This document shows, one piece after another, positions 1-8,667 of a stretch of DNA of 64,000 bases; within the stretch, counting starts at the first letter, position 1; each line of letters opens with the position of its first letter. The DNA comes from Gracilimonas mengyeensis (GTDB taxonomy: Bacteria; Bacteroidota; Rhodothermia; Balneolales; Balneolaceae). The translations under genes and the position numbers were made by a program. Location of the stretch: the NCBI RefSeq assembly GCF_900182705.1, contig NZ_FXTP01000016.1, positions 1 through 64,000 of the forward strand. The letters run 5' to 3'. Under the pieces are notes generated by a model that was not told where the DNA came from, did not search any database, and was given only the letters and a program-made list of their open reading frames with translations.

Positions 1-639
1 CAGGCAGAGAGTAAAGATCAAAAGCTACTTATACAACCTTTTGCCTGTTGGTAAATGTTACTCCCTCTAACATATGAGACCACTTCTTGCTTAGCAGTAC
101 GGCTTGCTTAATAGAGCTATACCAATGATCCAAACGGTTGCTTCTATATCAGTGGTCGGACGAGTTTGATCCTCTCTTTTAAGCCCCTTAGTTCGTCCGA
201 CGACTCCAGCTCACCTGACGATTGAATCTTGCAAAATGCTTTTTTGGCAATACCCCCATCATATATCATGAAAGTTATTTTTATATAACCGGATTAGTGA
301 GATGAATACAGGCCAGAAAATTGTCCCTCTTCAGCCTGCTCCGAGCATTCGGAGGAGAGGATGTGCGGAATGAGCTTGCTCATAAAGCGAGGTAGAGGGA
401 AGCCAAGGCCTCGAAGCGTGCCTTAAAAAAAGATATAACCACTGGCACTACCCTCTCTACGGGGGCTGCTTACAAACCGGTCTCTCCAAAGAGACAGAGG
501 GTATGGAGCGATGGAAAACTAAGATGTACATAATTTTAACCTTTCGGACGCTATTGGCTCTAAACACGATTTTATTTTGAAAGGGATGCTGTTTTAACTA
601 CTATTCGTATAGACACTAACAAATTGACGGAGGTGTCTT
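1..639. other. intergenic region, no gene seen
   Basis: No convincing coding frame is present. The stretch around 310-400 contains a small palindrome (an 'aatgagcttgctcat' dyad) and remnants similar to the AGAGGGA-type intergenic palindromes seen again near 42390-42520, so it is probably a decayed repeat array. A good ribosome binding site (ggaggtg, 629-635) just before 640 belongs to the following lipoprotein gene. Confidence 0.5.
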
Positions 640-1263
640 ATGCGATACACAACACAACTGCTACTCACCATCTCGCTGTTGTTGTTTGCAGCCTGCTCAT
701 CTACTAAAAATACGGCCGTCAAAACCGTCTTCCCGTTTACCTATCAAAATGGTGATTACACCATCACTAGTATTGTAATGCCCGAAGGAGACGGGGTTAA
801 TATGCTGGCCTATTATGAAGGTGACAACCTGGTATTCCGGGCCCGGGATAACGACATGGATGGCCTCATGGATTATGTAATAAACGGAGAAGCATCCATT
901 GCAGAAATCAATGAAATCTACCAATATGGCATTCGAGAAGCTATACGGCTGGATAAATTCAAAACACTCAAATCACTGCGTAAATATGAATTCGCAGCCA
1001 ATGGAAACCGGTTCACTATACATACTTATGGTTTCCTTAATGATGAGGTGTATAATGAATTTACCATTGCTGATACCACCGGTATAACCCTTGCCATTTG
1101 GTTAGACATCCAGGCCAACGGGGAATTGACCGATATCAAATTTGGAGAATTCCCATGGGATCAGGCCCAAAAATTCTACACCCTTGTGCTTAATAGCGGA
1201 TTACAAGCCGATAGAATTACTGCAGCCAACGATAAGATGGTGGTGAAACGAACCAAACCTTAA
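640..1263 (+). CDS. hypothetical outer-membrane or periplasmic lipoprotein
   Basis: The 207-residue product begins with a lipoprotein signal: hydrophobic stretch at residues 6-17 followed by the lipobox FAAC, giving a lipidated cysteine at about residue 19. The rest is soluble, mixed alpha/beta with many acidic residues, and I recognise no family. The ATG at 640 is supported by a strong ggaggtg 5-11 bases upstream, unusual for this window. The gene stands alone: a non-coding stretch precedes it and an intrinsic terminator (1273-1308) follows directly. The segment DNDMDGLMDYVING looks like an acidic calcium-binding-type loop, but that is only a resemblance. Function unknown; lipoprotein assignment is confident. 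Confidence 0.75.
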   Translation: MRYTTQLLLTISLLLFAACSSTKNTAVKTVFPFTYQNGDYTITSIVMPEGDGVNMLAYYEGDNLVFRARDNDMDGLMDYVINGEASIAEINEIYQYGIREAIRLDKFKTLKSLRKYEFAANGNRFTIHTYGFLNDEVYNEFTIADTTGITLAIWLDIQANGELTDIKFGEFPWDQAQKFYTLVLNSGLQADRITAANDKMVVKRTKP

Positions 1264-1272
1264 AAGCTAACG

Positions 1273-1308
1273 AAAGCCCGGTTGTATTGAGCATCCGGGC
1301 TTTCTTAT
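1273..1308 (+). terminator. intrinsic terminator after lipoprotein gene
   Basis: A perfect 9-bp stem, aaagcccgg (1273-1281) with ccgggcttt (1295-1303), is followed by a T-rich tail, ten bases after the lipoprotein stop codon. Confidence 0.8.
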
Positions 1309-1391
1309 TTTGATTGTGCGGAAGGCTTACTCATCCAGGATGAAGATTTAAAGACAAAAGTGGGTTTTTTCAAAAATCTACCCAACGTTTG

Positions 1392-1560
1392 GTCATTGCG
1401 AGGGCTGCAGCGATAGCACAGCCCGTGGCAATCTTTTTAATCTTAGCAACTCCTTCTCCAACGCCCCGTTGTTACATATCCCAAGCGGTTTTAAAGAGAT
1501 TGCCGCGTCGTTACGCAACCCAAACTTACCTTATGCATCATAATCTCCTCGCAAAGACGG
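1392..1560. repeat. dispersed palindromic repeat, family A copy 1
   Basis: The element starts with gtcattgcgaggg and ends with cctcgcaaagacgg, so its ends are inverted copies. Inside it carries the words 'gtggcaatct', 'ttagcaactcctt', 'gagattgccgcgtcgtt' and 'ttatgcat'. The same words in the same order occur at 36572-36756, and related ones at 10165-10368 and 20016-20180. The remainder of the 1310-1819 gap shows no gene. Confidence 0.8.
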
Positions 1561-1819
1561 TGTTTTTTACTTGATAAAAGTGGTATTCAAAAATTCACCC
1601 GACGCCCGGTCTGCCCATCACAGAGCTGTCAGCTTCTTCATGGTGTTGCCCGCTTTTGGGCAAACTAATGGCTCAGAATAACTCTATATATGAATAATAG
1701 ATTTTTTAGAAATACTGAAATTCCGCACACCCTTCCCTTTCATTTAAGTTTTTATTTTCGATTAAAACTGTGATTTACTTATACTCATGCTCGGGATTTA
1801 ACAATTAATAAACCGGGTT

Positions 1820-2710
1820 ATGAAACTTACGCTTTCCAATATTTCTAAAACGTATAAGAACGGGGTAAAAGCCCTTGACGATGTTACCATCGAAATTGAA
1901 TCGGGCATGTTTGGGCTTTTGGGCCCCAACGGCGCCGGGAAATCTACACTGATGCGTACCATTGCCACTCTTCAGGCTCCCGATACGGGTTCTGCCTTTC
2001 TGGATGACATCAACATTCTTGAAGACAAACAAAGTCTTCGAAAAGTGCTGGGGTATTTGCCGCAGGAATTTGGGGTGTATCCCAAAATGTCGGCCGAAGA
2101 CCTGCTGCATTATTTTGCCCGGTTGAAAGGAATTGCCAACAGTGCTCAGCGTACGGAAATGGTGAACACCGCCCTCGAAGTCACCAACTTACTCGAAGTA
2201 AAAAACAAAAGCGTAGCCGGATATTCGGGAGGAATGAAGCAGCGTTTTGGAATCGCCCAGTTGTTGCTGAACGACCCAAAACTCATCATCGTAGATGAAC
2301 CCACGGCCGGACTCGATCCCTCCGAGCGCCATCGCTTTCTGAATGTATTGCGGGAAATTGGGACCAATCACATCGTCATTTTTTCTACTCATATTGTGGA
2401 TGATGTGAAAGAACTCTGTACCGATATGGCCATCATGAATGGCGGGCGGATTCTGAGTCATCACACCCCAAAAGAAGCGGTAGAAGCACTGGACGGACAA
2501 ATCTGGACGAAGGTCATCCAGCGGGATGAACTGGAAGCTTACGAGAAACAATTTAACCTCATCTCTTCCAACTTCAACCAGGATAACACACTGAATATTC
2601 GTGTGCACGGAACCGAGCAGCCGGATGAAACCTTCGAAGCCAAGGCACCCGATCTGGCGGATGTATATTTCGTGACCCTTCGCGAAGAGAAAGAAGTTGT
2701 AGCTGCTTAA
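1820..2710 (+). CDS. ABC transporter ATP-binding protein
   Basis: This 296-residue protein is the nucleotide-binding subunit of an ABC transporter and hydrolyses ATP on the cytoplasmic face. Walker A GPNGAGKST is at residues 35-43, the ABC signature YSGGMKQR at 135-142, and Walker B LIIVDEPTAGLDP at 155-167; the switch His is in FSTHIVDD. The ~80-residue tail after the core domain is typical of ABC-2-type exporters' ATPases. It lies 18 bases upstream of a permease-peptidase fusion on the same strand, so the two almost certainly form one operon and one transporter. The substrate is unknown. Start chosen at the ATG that gives the normal beta-strand beginning of the domain. Confidence 0.93.
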   Translation: MKLTLSNISKTYKNGVKALDDVTIEIESGMFGLLGPNGAGKSTLMRTIATLQAPDTGSAFLDDINILEDKQSLRKVLGYLPQEFGVYPKMSAEDLLHYFARLKGIANSAQRTEMVNTALEVTNLLEVKNKSVAGYSGGMKQRFGIAQLLLNDPKLIIVDEPTAGLDPSERHRFLNVLREIGTNHIVIFSTHIVDDVKELCTDMAIMNGGRILSHHTPKEAVEALDGQIWTKVIQRDELEAYEKQFNLISSNFNQDNTLNIRVHGTEQPDETFEAKAPDLADVYFVTLREEKEVVAA

Positions 2711-2728
2711 TCCATCATTTCGTTCACT

Positions 2729-5700
2729 ATGTTTTATTCCATTTTTTCTTTTGAGATTCGGTACTGGCTACGCCAAACTTCCTTTTATGTATATGCCGGA
2801 TTCATGTTTGCCCTCTCCTATTTTGTGATGATCAGCGCGGCGGGCATTTTTGAAAGCCTCACAGTTAGCATTAATACGCTCACCATTGTTAATTCTCCGA
2901 TTGCCATCAACGGCTTACTGAACGAGATGGGCATTATTCTCTATTTCTTCCTGCCGGCCCTGATTGGCGGAACCATCTACCGCGATTACAAACACCACAT
3001 GCACTCGGTGTTGTATTCCTATCCCTTCACCAAGTGGGAATATTTATTGGGTAAGTTTATGGCCGGACTTACGGTTTCTACCCTGGTGATGATGGCTGCG
3101 GCTTTAGGCATTATTCTCGGAACCATTACCCCGGGCACCAATCCTGATCTCCTCGGCCCTTTTAACCTGATGAATTATGTACAGCCGTTTTTGTATTACC
3201 TGATTCCCAACATGATCTTTTTCGGGGCGATGGTATTTGCGATCGTTGCCTTTACCCGGAATGTCAACGTGGCCTTTATTATAATCCTGACTTTCTTCCT
3301 GATCCAGATTTTTGCGCAAAACCTAACATCTGATCTGGATAATAAATACCTGGCGGCCCTGCTCGATCCGTACGGAGGTGAGGCAAATGCCTACTATACC
3401 GAATACTGGACCGTTTTTGAACAGAATGAAAATCCGCTCCCCTGGGGTGAAGTGATCCTCTACAACCGCCTCATTTGGGGCGGACTCGGACTCGTTATCT
3501 TTGGCCTGGTCTACTGGGGATTCAGTTTCACACAACAAGCGTTCAGCTTCAACTTCTTCAAAAAGAAAAAGGGAGAGGCCGTTACGAAGAAGAACTTCGG
3601 CAGCATCCTCACGGTGAACATGCCTAAAATAGACATGAATTTCTCCTTTGTTGAGAACCTGAAGTTATCGTGGCAACTCGCCAAGGTTGATTTCAAATAC
3701 ATCGTAAGTGGCTGGGCATTCATCATTATTGCACTGATCGGCTTGCTAATCTCGCTGACTGTAATCTTAATTGGAGGTGAAATTTATGGCACTGATACCC
3801 TCCCCGTCACCTGGCAAATGCTTGAATTGCCCGGTACCTTCTTTAGTCTGTTCATTAACATTTTGACTTTTTTATACGCCGGAATGCTCATTCATCGTAG
3901 TCGCGGCGAGAACATGGATCAGCTGATTCACGTAACTCCCACCGCCAATTGGACCATCTTGTTTTCCAAATTCCTGGCGCTCGTGCTCATGCAGATGGCC
4001 CTGCTTTCTATCATAATGATTGCCGGACTCGGAGTGCAGATCTTCAATGGATATTACAATTTCGAGATCGGGCAATACCTCTTTGATCTCTATGCCATTT
4101 CACTGATCCACGTGGTCATCTGGGGACTCTTCTCTATTTTCATGCACAGCCTGTTCAAGAATTACTACATCGGGTTTATTCTGTTGCTGGTGATTTCCAT
4201 CGGCATTACCTTTTTGGGTGAAATTGGGATTGAGCAAACGGTCTTCAAATTCAACCAAGCACCGGGCACAGGCTATTCTGATATGAACGGATACGGACGG
4301 TCACTGGCTCCGTACTTTGTGTATAAAGGCTATTGGCTGCTGCTCTCTATTGCACTTTATGTGCTTGCGATTGTGCTGTTCCGAAGAGGATTACCGGGAA
4401 ATTTCAAAGAGCGCATTCAGAATGCCAAAGAAGCCTTCACCCCGAAACTGAAGCTTATTTTCACGATCTCACTGATTGGATTTTTGGGCATGGGTACCTG
4501 GATTTATTACGTGAATAACATCAAACACGAATATATTTCATCCCAGGAATGGGAAAAACGAACGGCTGATTTTGAGAAGAACTACGGCCACTTCCGGGAT
4601 ATTCCACAACCCCGCATTGTATCCAGCACTATCGACCTGGACCTGTATCCGGAAACCCGGAATTTTGAAGTGGCCGGAACGTACATCCTGGAAAATAAAA
4701 CCTCCTTCCCGATCGACTCCATCCATATCGACCATAACAATTATATCAGTGTGTTTGATTTTGATCGGGATTTCGAGCTAGTGCTGGAAGATGATTCCAT
4801 GAATTACGACATCTACCAACTGGCCGAACCGCTTATGCCCGGTGACTCGGTGTTGTTTACCTTCGCACTTTCAAATGAAGAAAACGAGATCCTGGAAAAT
4901 GAGTCGCCCGTGCGATATAACGGGACCTTCATCAACAACTCTATTTTCCCGAGAATTGGCTATCAGGAATCTGCGGAATTGAGTGGCCGTGAAGCCCGGG
5001 ATCGCTACGGATTGCCCGAGAAACCGCGCATGCCCGCCATTACCGACAGCGCCGCCCGCATGGATAATTACATCTCCAGCGATGCCGACTGGATCGATTT
5101 TGAGGCCACGATTTCCACTTCCCCGGAACAAACGGCCATTGCTCCCGGCTATCTTCAGGATGAATGGGAAGAGGACGGACGGCGCTATTTCCATTACAAA
5201 ATGGACAGCACCATCGTGAATTTCTATTCCTTTATTTCTGCGGAGTATGAGATAATGCAGGACACCTGGAATGATGTAAATATCCAGATCTTCTATCATC
5301 CCGACCACACCTACAACCTGGATTACATGATGGAAGGCGTGAAGAAGTCGCTGGATTATTACACCGAAAACTTCAGTCCGTACCAGTTCCGGCAGCTGCG
5401 CATCATCGAGTTTCCACGAACCGGAGGAAGTTTTGCGCAGTCGTTTGCCAACACGGTTCCTTATTCTGAAGCCGTGGGTTTCATCGCCGATGTGGATACG
5501 ACCGCCGAAGATGCGGTGAATTATCCGTTTAGCATAACCGCTCATGAGGTGGCGCATCAGTGGTGGGCGCACCAGGTGATTGGCGCGAATGTGCAGGGTG
5601 CCACCATGTTGTCTGAAAGTCTCTCGGAATACAGCGCGCTGAAAGTGTTGGAAAAGGAATATGGCGTGCACCAAATGCGGTATTTCCTGAAGGATGCACT

Positions 5701-6391
5701 GGATAGCTACCTGACTGGCCGCACCATGGAATCGCAGCGTGAACTGCCGCTGATCTACAACGAAAATCAGCAATACATTCATTACAACAAAGGCTCGCTG
5801 GTGTTTTATGCGCTGGGTGATTATATCGGAGACGACAAACTCAATGCCGCCCTCAGCGATTACATTGACGATGTCGGGTTTCAGGAGCCGCCGTACACCA
5901 CCTCCCTGGAGTTGCTGGAATACCTGAAAGCTGCCACGCCGGATTCGTTGCAATACCTTATCACCGATATGTTTGAGACCATCACGCTGTACGACAATCG
6001 CGTGGAAGATGCATCCTATACGGAAGTAAACGACAGCACTTATGAAGTCAACATGACATTGCAGGCTGCGAAATACCGAACGGGAGAAACGGGGGAACGT
6101 ATTTACAAGAATGAGGCGGGTGACAGTCTTTCCGTAGAAATTGAAGGCCGCCGCCGGCCGGTGCAATCCCTCCCGCTTCGCGACTGGATTGAGGTAGGCG
6201 TATTCGGCACCGATTCCCTGGGCAACGAAACCGTGCTCTATCTCGAAAAACGAAAATTCACGGACATCCTGAACGAAATTACCATCACGGTAGATAAGAA
6301 ACCGACGTCCATTGGCATCGATCCATATAACAAACTGATTGATACGATTTCTAATGATAACCGGAGACCGCCTTCGCGGGGAGATGAGTAG
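2729..6391 (+). CDS. ABC-2 permease fused to M1-family metallopeptidase
   Basis: The 1220-residue product joins two membrane modules to an extracytoplasmic peptidase. Residues about 1-265 and 305-560 each contain about six hydrophobic helices of ABC-2 permease type, a further helix lies near 570-590, and residues about 600-1220 are soluble. That part carries the gluzincin motif HEVAH (His939, Glu940, His943) followed by the SES motif with Glu963, and a downstream YIHYNKGSLVFYAL block as in M1 aminopeptidases. The spacing from HEVAH to Glu963 is 19 residues by my count rather than the classical 18. With the preceding ATPase it forms a two-gene operon. Bacteroidota encode similar fusions annotated as ABC transporter permease/M1 aminopeptidase; substrate unknown. 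The peptidase is inferred to face the periplasm. Confidence 0.9.
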   Translation: MFYSIFSFEIRYWLRQTSFYVYAGFMFALSYFVMISAAGIFESLTVSINTLTIVNSPIAINGLLNEMGIILYFFLPALIGGTIYRDYKHHMHSVLYSYPFTKWEYLLGKFMAGLTVSTLVMMAAALGIILGTITPGTNPDLLGPFNLMNYVQPFLYYLIPNMIFFGAMVFAIVAFTRNVNVAFIIILTFFLIQIFAQNLTSDLDNKYLAALLDPYGGEANAYYTEYWTVFEQNENPLPWGEVILYNRLIWGGLGLVIFGLVYWGFSFTQQAFSFNFFKKKKGEAVTKKNFGSILTVNMPKIDMNFSFVENLKLSWQLAKVDFKYIVSGWAFIIIALIGLLISLTVILIGGEIYGTDTLPVTWQMLELPGTFFSLFINILTFLYAGMLIHRSRGENMDQLIHVTPTANWTILFSKFLALVLMQMALLSIIMIAGLGVQIFNGYYNFEIGQYLFDLYAISLIHVVIWGLFSIFMHSLFKNYYIGFILLLVISIGITFLGEIGIEQTVFKFNQAPGTGYSDMNGYGRSLAPYFVYKGYWLLLSIALYVLAIVLFRRGLPGNFKERIQNAKEAFTPKLKLIFTISLIGFLGMGTWIYYVNNIKHEYISSQEWEKRTADFEKNYGHFRDIPQPRIVSSTIDLDLYPETRNFEVAGTYILENKTSFPIDSIHIDHNNYISVFDFDRDFELVLEDDSMNYDIYQLAEPLMPGDSVLFTFALSNEENEILENESPVRYNGTFINNSIFPRIGYQESAELSGREARDRYGLPEKPRMPAITDSAARMDNYISSDADWIDFEATISTSPEQTAIAPGYLQDEWEEDGRRYFHYKMDSTIVNFYSFISAEYEIMQDTWNDVNIQIFYHPDHTYNLDYMMEGVKKSLDYYTENFSPYQFRQLRIIEFPRTGGSFAQSFANTVPYSEAVGFIADVDTTAEDAVNYPFSITAHEVAHQWWAHQVIGANVQGATMLSESLSEYSALKVLEKEYGVHQMRYFLKDALDSYLTGRTMESQRELPLIYNENQQYIHYNKGSLVFYALGDYIGDDKLNAALSDYIDDVGFQEPPYTTSLELLEYLKAATPDSLQYLITDMFETITLYDNRVEDASYTEVNDSTYEVNMTLQAAKYRTGETGERIYKNEAGDSLSVEIEGRRRPVQSLPLRDWIEVGVFGTDSLGNETVLYLEKRKFTDILNEITITVDKKPTSIGIDPYNKLIDTISNDNRRPPSRGDE

Positions 6392-6425
6392 GTGAATCTG
6401 ATTCGGTGGGATATAATACGAACCG

Positions 6426-6537
6426 CTTAGGCGAACGATGGTTGGGGTAAAATCTCAAAAAAATCACATTATGCGAATAAGAAGGTGCGAGGAAAGGTGT
6501 TTTTGGCTCGTTCGCCTTAATAATACCATCGTTTGAA
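6426..6537. repeat. imperfect inverted repeat between operon and accessory gene
   Basis: The words ttaggcgaacg (6427-6437) and cgatggt recur inverted as cgttcgccttaa (6509-6520) and accatcg (6525-6531). This gives a roughly 110-bp imperfect dyad at the left edge of the accessory island. No second copy was seen in the window. Confidence 0.35.
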
Positions 6538-6581
6538 TAATATTATGTTAGCTGTAAAACTAAATTCATCTAGAAACAAAT

Positions 6582-7493
6582 ATGGAAATTGGGTATAGCA
6601 TTCTTTTAAGAGAAACACTTAACGCTGAAGGAATAGAATACAAAGATTGCGAATATTTTCAGGTTGTCTGTCCAATTTGTAAAGAGCCAGTATTTAAGGT
6701 GACGAGAGAGTTAGAAGAAAAGACAACTCATTATTTGTCACATTATAAAGAAGATTCAGAAGAAATTGATGAAGAAAGGTGTGAACTGAGAGTTAAAAAG
6801 CTTACGGAAGAAAAAATTAAGACCCAAAATTCTAATTCTAGAGATCAAAAGCTCAAGTTTTTTCTTTCCGTTTTAAGAGAAACTATTGAGGAAAATGAAT
6901 ATCAGGGAAATGACCCCAAAAAAGTTACCCGATTGTTCTTGAAATTAGAGAAATCCAAACCACTCAATTTCTTAAGAGAGCAAACTTATGATTATTCCTC
7001 TGAAAATTTAGGAACTTTGTCAAAAGAGGAAATGATGGGCTTTTTTGATGATTATGTAAATGATTTTAAAGAAATATCAGGTGGCTTTCCCGAAACATTA
7101 TTTTCAATAAAATTACAAAAAGAAATTTCTTACGATATTTGGAAGCATCTTCTTTCAAAAAAAGCAGAAGAAAACTACTATTTTTTATTTAATCACTCCT
7201 ATTTTTTCTTGATGAATAGATTGGAAAATGCAAGGAACACCAGAGGTTTACATGAATGGGAGAATGTTTTACTAAATAACATGGATAGACTTATTGAGGC
7301 CAGTCGATCCAAATCAGAAAAAATATTTCGCCAGTTAATGGAATATGATGTTTCACAGCCTTTTGCTATTGAAAACTCAAAGCTTTTTAGCAAAATGGTT
7401 TCAGAAATCACTCATGAAATGTTAGGTACATTATTACGTGTACCATATTTTGAACTCTTAAAAGAAGGGTACAAAAAGTCTGCCACTAATTAA
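6582..7493 (+). CDS. unknown AT-rich accessory gene with N-terminal zinc-finger-like motif
   Basis: I do not recognise a family for this 303-residue protein. Residues about 28-70 hold a CPIC pair followed by HYLSHY and a later RCELR cysteine, an arrangement resembling the small zinc-binding modules at the N terminus of CoiA-like and other DNA-related proteins; that is a resemblance only. The rest is charged and helical (Lys/Glu rich) with no signal peptide or membrane segment, so it is probably cytoplasmic. Base composition is clearly more AT-rich than the neighbouring genes, and it stands between an imperfect inverted repeat and a toxin-antitoxin cluster, which suggests horizontal acquisition. 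A defence role is possible but unproven. Confidence 0.7.
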   Translation: MEIGYSILLRETLNAEGIEYKDCEYFQVVCPICKEPVFKVTRELEEKTTHYLSHYKEDSEEIDEERCELRVKKLTEEKIKTQNSNSRDQKLKFFLSVLRETIEENEYQGNDPKKVTRLFLKLEKSKPLNFLREQTYDYSSENLGTLSKEEMMGFFDDYVNDFKEISGGFPETLFSIKLQKEISYDIWKHLLSKKAEENYYFLFNHSYFFLMNRLENARNTRGLHEWENVLLNNMDRLIEASRSKSEKIFRQLMEYDVSQPFAIENSKLFSKMVSEITHEMLGTLLRVPYFELLKEGYKKSATN

Positions 7494-7602
7494 TCAAAGA
7501 TTTTACATCTAACCCGCGCATTAAGCGGACACGCCTCGCCAGGACTTGCTTCTTTCTGGCTTTTTAACTCTCCGTTCATTATTTAATAAATTAACTTTTC
7601 TA

Positions 7603-7641
7603 CTCGTTACGGCGCTCCGCTCCGTAATGCCAACCGGAGGC
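7603..7641. repeat. palindromic repeat family D, copy 1 (short)
   Basis: The hairpin word cgttacggcgctccgctccgtaatg, followed by ccaaccggaggc, lies just before the first toxin-antitoxin pair. Two longer copies occur at 8284-8359 and 9146-9221, each in a gap between toxin-antitoxin modules. This copy diverges after 7641. Confidence 0.75.
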
Positions 7642-7739
7642 CAGCTTCGCGCGAGGATGAGTAATCGAGATCAGCGTTCAAAGATTGCTTTAGAGATTCT
7701 TTTTGTTCAAATTGTTGAGCCTAATTAAATGCAATAATC

Positions 7740-7952
7740 ATGGAAGACACGCTGATTAAAGAAATATCGCGCCTCAATAAGAATGAGAAAATAAAGTTGG
7801 TAGAAGCCCTGTGGGATTCAATAGCTTCTGACCCTGAGGATGTTGCGGTTCCGGAACATCACAAAAGTATTCTGGAAGAACGATTGAAAACCCTTGATGA
7901 AGATACAGCAAATGGAAAACCATGGGATCAAATCCGAACAGAATACCTGTAG
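7740..7952 (+). CDS. addiction module antitoxin (ParE/RelE-partner, TIGR02574-like)
   Basis: The 70-residue product matches the short addiction-module component family: an N-terminal helix ISRLNKNEKIKLVEALWDSI, then the conserved ALWDSI and a C-terminal E.RLK....D...GKPWD.I pattern. Such antitoxins bind and neutralise a ParE/RelE-type toxin encoded immediately downstream and usually repress their own operon. Here the downstream toxin frame begins 3 bases after the stop codon but is frameshifted, so this antitoxin may be orphaned in the sequenced cell. Length is normal for the family and the ATG is the only sensible start. Confidence 0.85.
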   Translation: MEDTLIKEISRLNKNEKIKLVEALWDSIASDPEDVAVPEHHKSILEERLKTLDEDTANGKPWDQIRTEYL

Positions 7953-7955
7953 ATC

Positions 7956-8257
7956 GTGGATAAAACACTCATTCTTACCCCACGGGCAGAGAGAGAGACT
8001 TCAAGGATGCTCATGATTGGTACGAAGATCAGAATCCTGGATTGGGGAAAGAATTTGCCCGATGTGTAGATGTAAAGTTAAATTCCGTTTTTCGTACTCC
8101 TCACCACCACCAAGTTGTTTATAAAGATATAGTGCGAAGGGCTTTAGTCGACAGATTTCCTTTTTCGATTTATTTTGTAGATCAAAAAGATGCTATTTCG
8201 GTGTTTGCAATTTTACATCAGCATCGAAACCCTGAATCTTGGAAATCGCGTGTGTAA
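7956..8257 (+). pseudogene. ParE/RelE-type toxin, frameshifted in a GA repeat
   Basis: Reading from the GTG at 7956 gives VDKTLILTPRAERE and then leaves the expected frame. Removing one GA from the run of five GA units at 7989-7998 restores a continuous product of about 99 residues: TPRAERDFKDAHDWYED, then GLGKEFARCVD, and finally FPFSIYF and FAILHQHRNPESW. This is the complete ParE-family pattern including the C-terminal H.r.p..W motif. The two halves are in frames that differ by exactly two bases. Either this is an inactivated toxin, a slippage-switchable allele, or a sequencing error in a simple repeat. Position three bases after the antitoxin stop fits a two-gene module. Confidence 0.85.
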
Positions 8258-8283
8258 ATTTCCGGGCTGCGAATGTCTTGCAG

Positions 8284-8359
8284 TCGTTACGGTGCCCTAC
8301 TACGTAATGCCAACCGGGGGCTCTTCCTCAAACTATTTGCCTGATCTGAACTTTTAGCC
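8284..8359. repeat. palindromic repeat family D, copy 2
   Basis: The copy consists of cgttacgg...cgtaatgccaaccggggg followed by ctcaaactatttgcctg and tctgaacttttagcc. Copy 3 at 9146-9221 has the same words at the same spacing with only a few substitutions. It lies between the ParE remnant and the VapBC-like pair. Confidence 0.85.
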
Positions 8360-8419
8360 ATTATACTCCTCCCCTTCTCCTTTCGTTTTAAAAGTGTCCC
8401 AGATTAAGTACATTCAAGC

Positions 8420-8659
8420 ATGTCTGAAAAAGAACTCATAAAAAAAATCAAGAAACTTCCCTCTGAAGCACAACAAGAAGCGGCGGATTTTGTCGAATTT
8501 CTAACTAAAAAGTATCTTCAACAATCAGAAGAAACTGATTTATCTGAAAAAAAATCCATTCTGGAAAGTTCATTTCGGGGAATGTGGAAAGATCGGGAAG
8601 ACATGCAGGATAGCACAAAATGGGTTCGGGAACTTAGGAAAAGCCGTTTTTCTGACTGA
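8420..8659 (+). CDS. DUF2281/VapB-type antitoxin
   Basis: The 79-residue product begins EKELIKKIKKLPSEAQQEAADFVEFLTKKY, which is the helix pair of the DUF2281 antitoxin family, and ends with the Arg/Asp-rich F.G.WKDREDM tail characteristic of those proteins. It should bind the PIN-domain toxin encoded 8 bases downstream and repress the shared promoter. Family D repeat copy 2 lies 60 bases upstream. There is no signal peptide. The gene is intact and of normal length. Confidence 0.85.
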   Translation: MSEKELIKKIKKLPSEAQQEAADFVEFLTKKYLQQSEETDLSEKKSILESSFRGMWKDREDMQDSTKWVRELRKSRFSD

Positions 8660-8667
8660 CCTGTTCT

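Noticed and set aside
4871-6166. 431-codon open frame on the minus strand inside the permease-peptidase gene
   Set aside because: It is antisense to the clearly conserved peptidase domain and its translation shows no family signature, with biased composition typical of a shadow frame.
7546-7728. 60-codon open frame spanning a family D repeat
   Set aside because: It runs through the hairpin repeat and has no coding signal.
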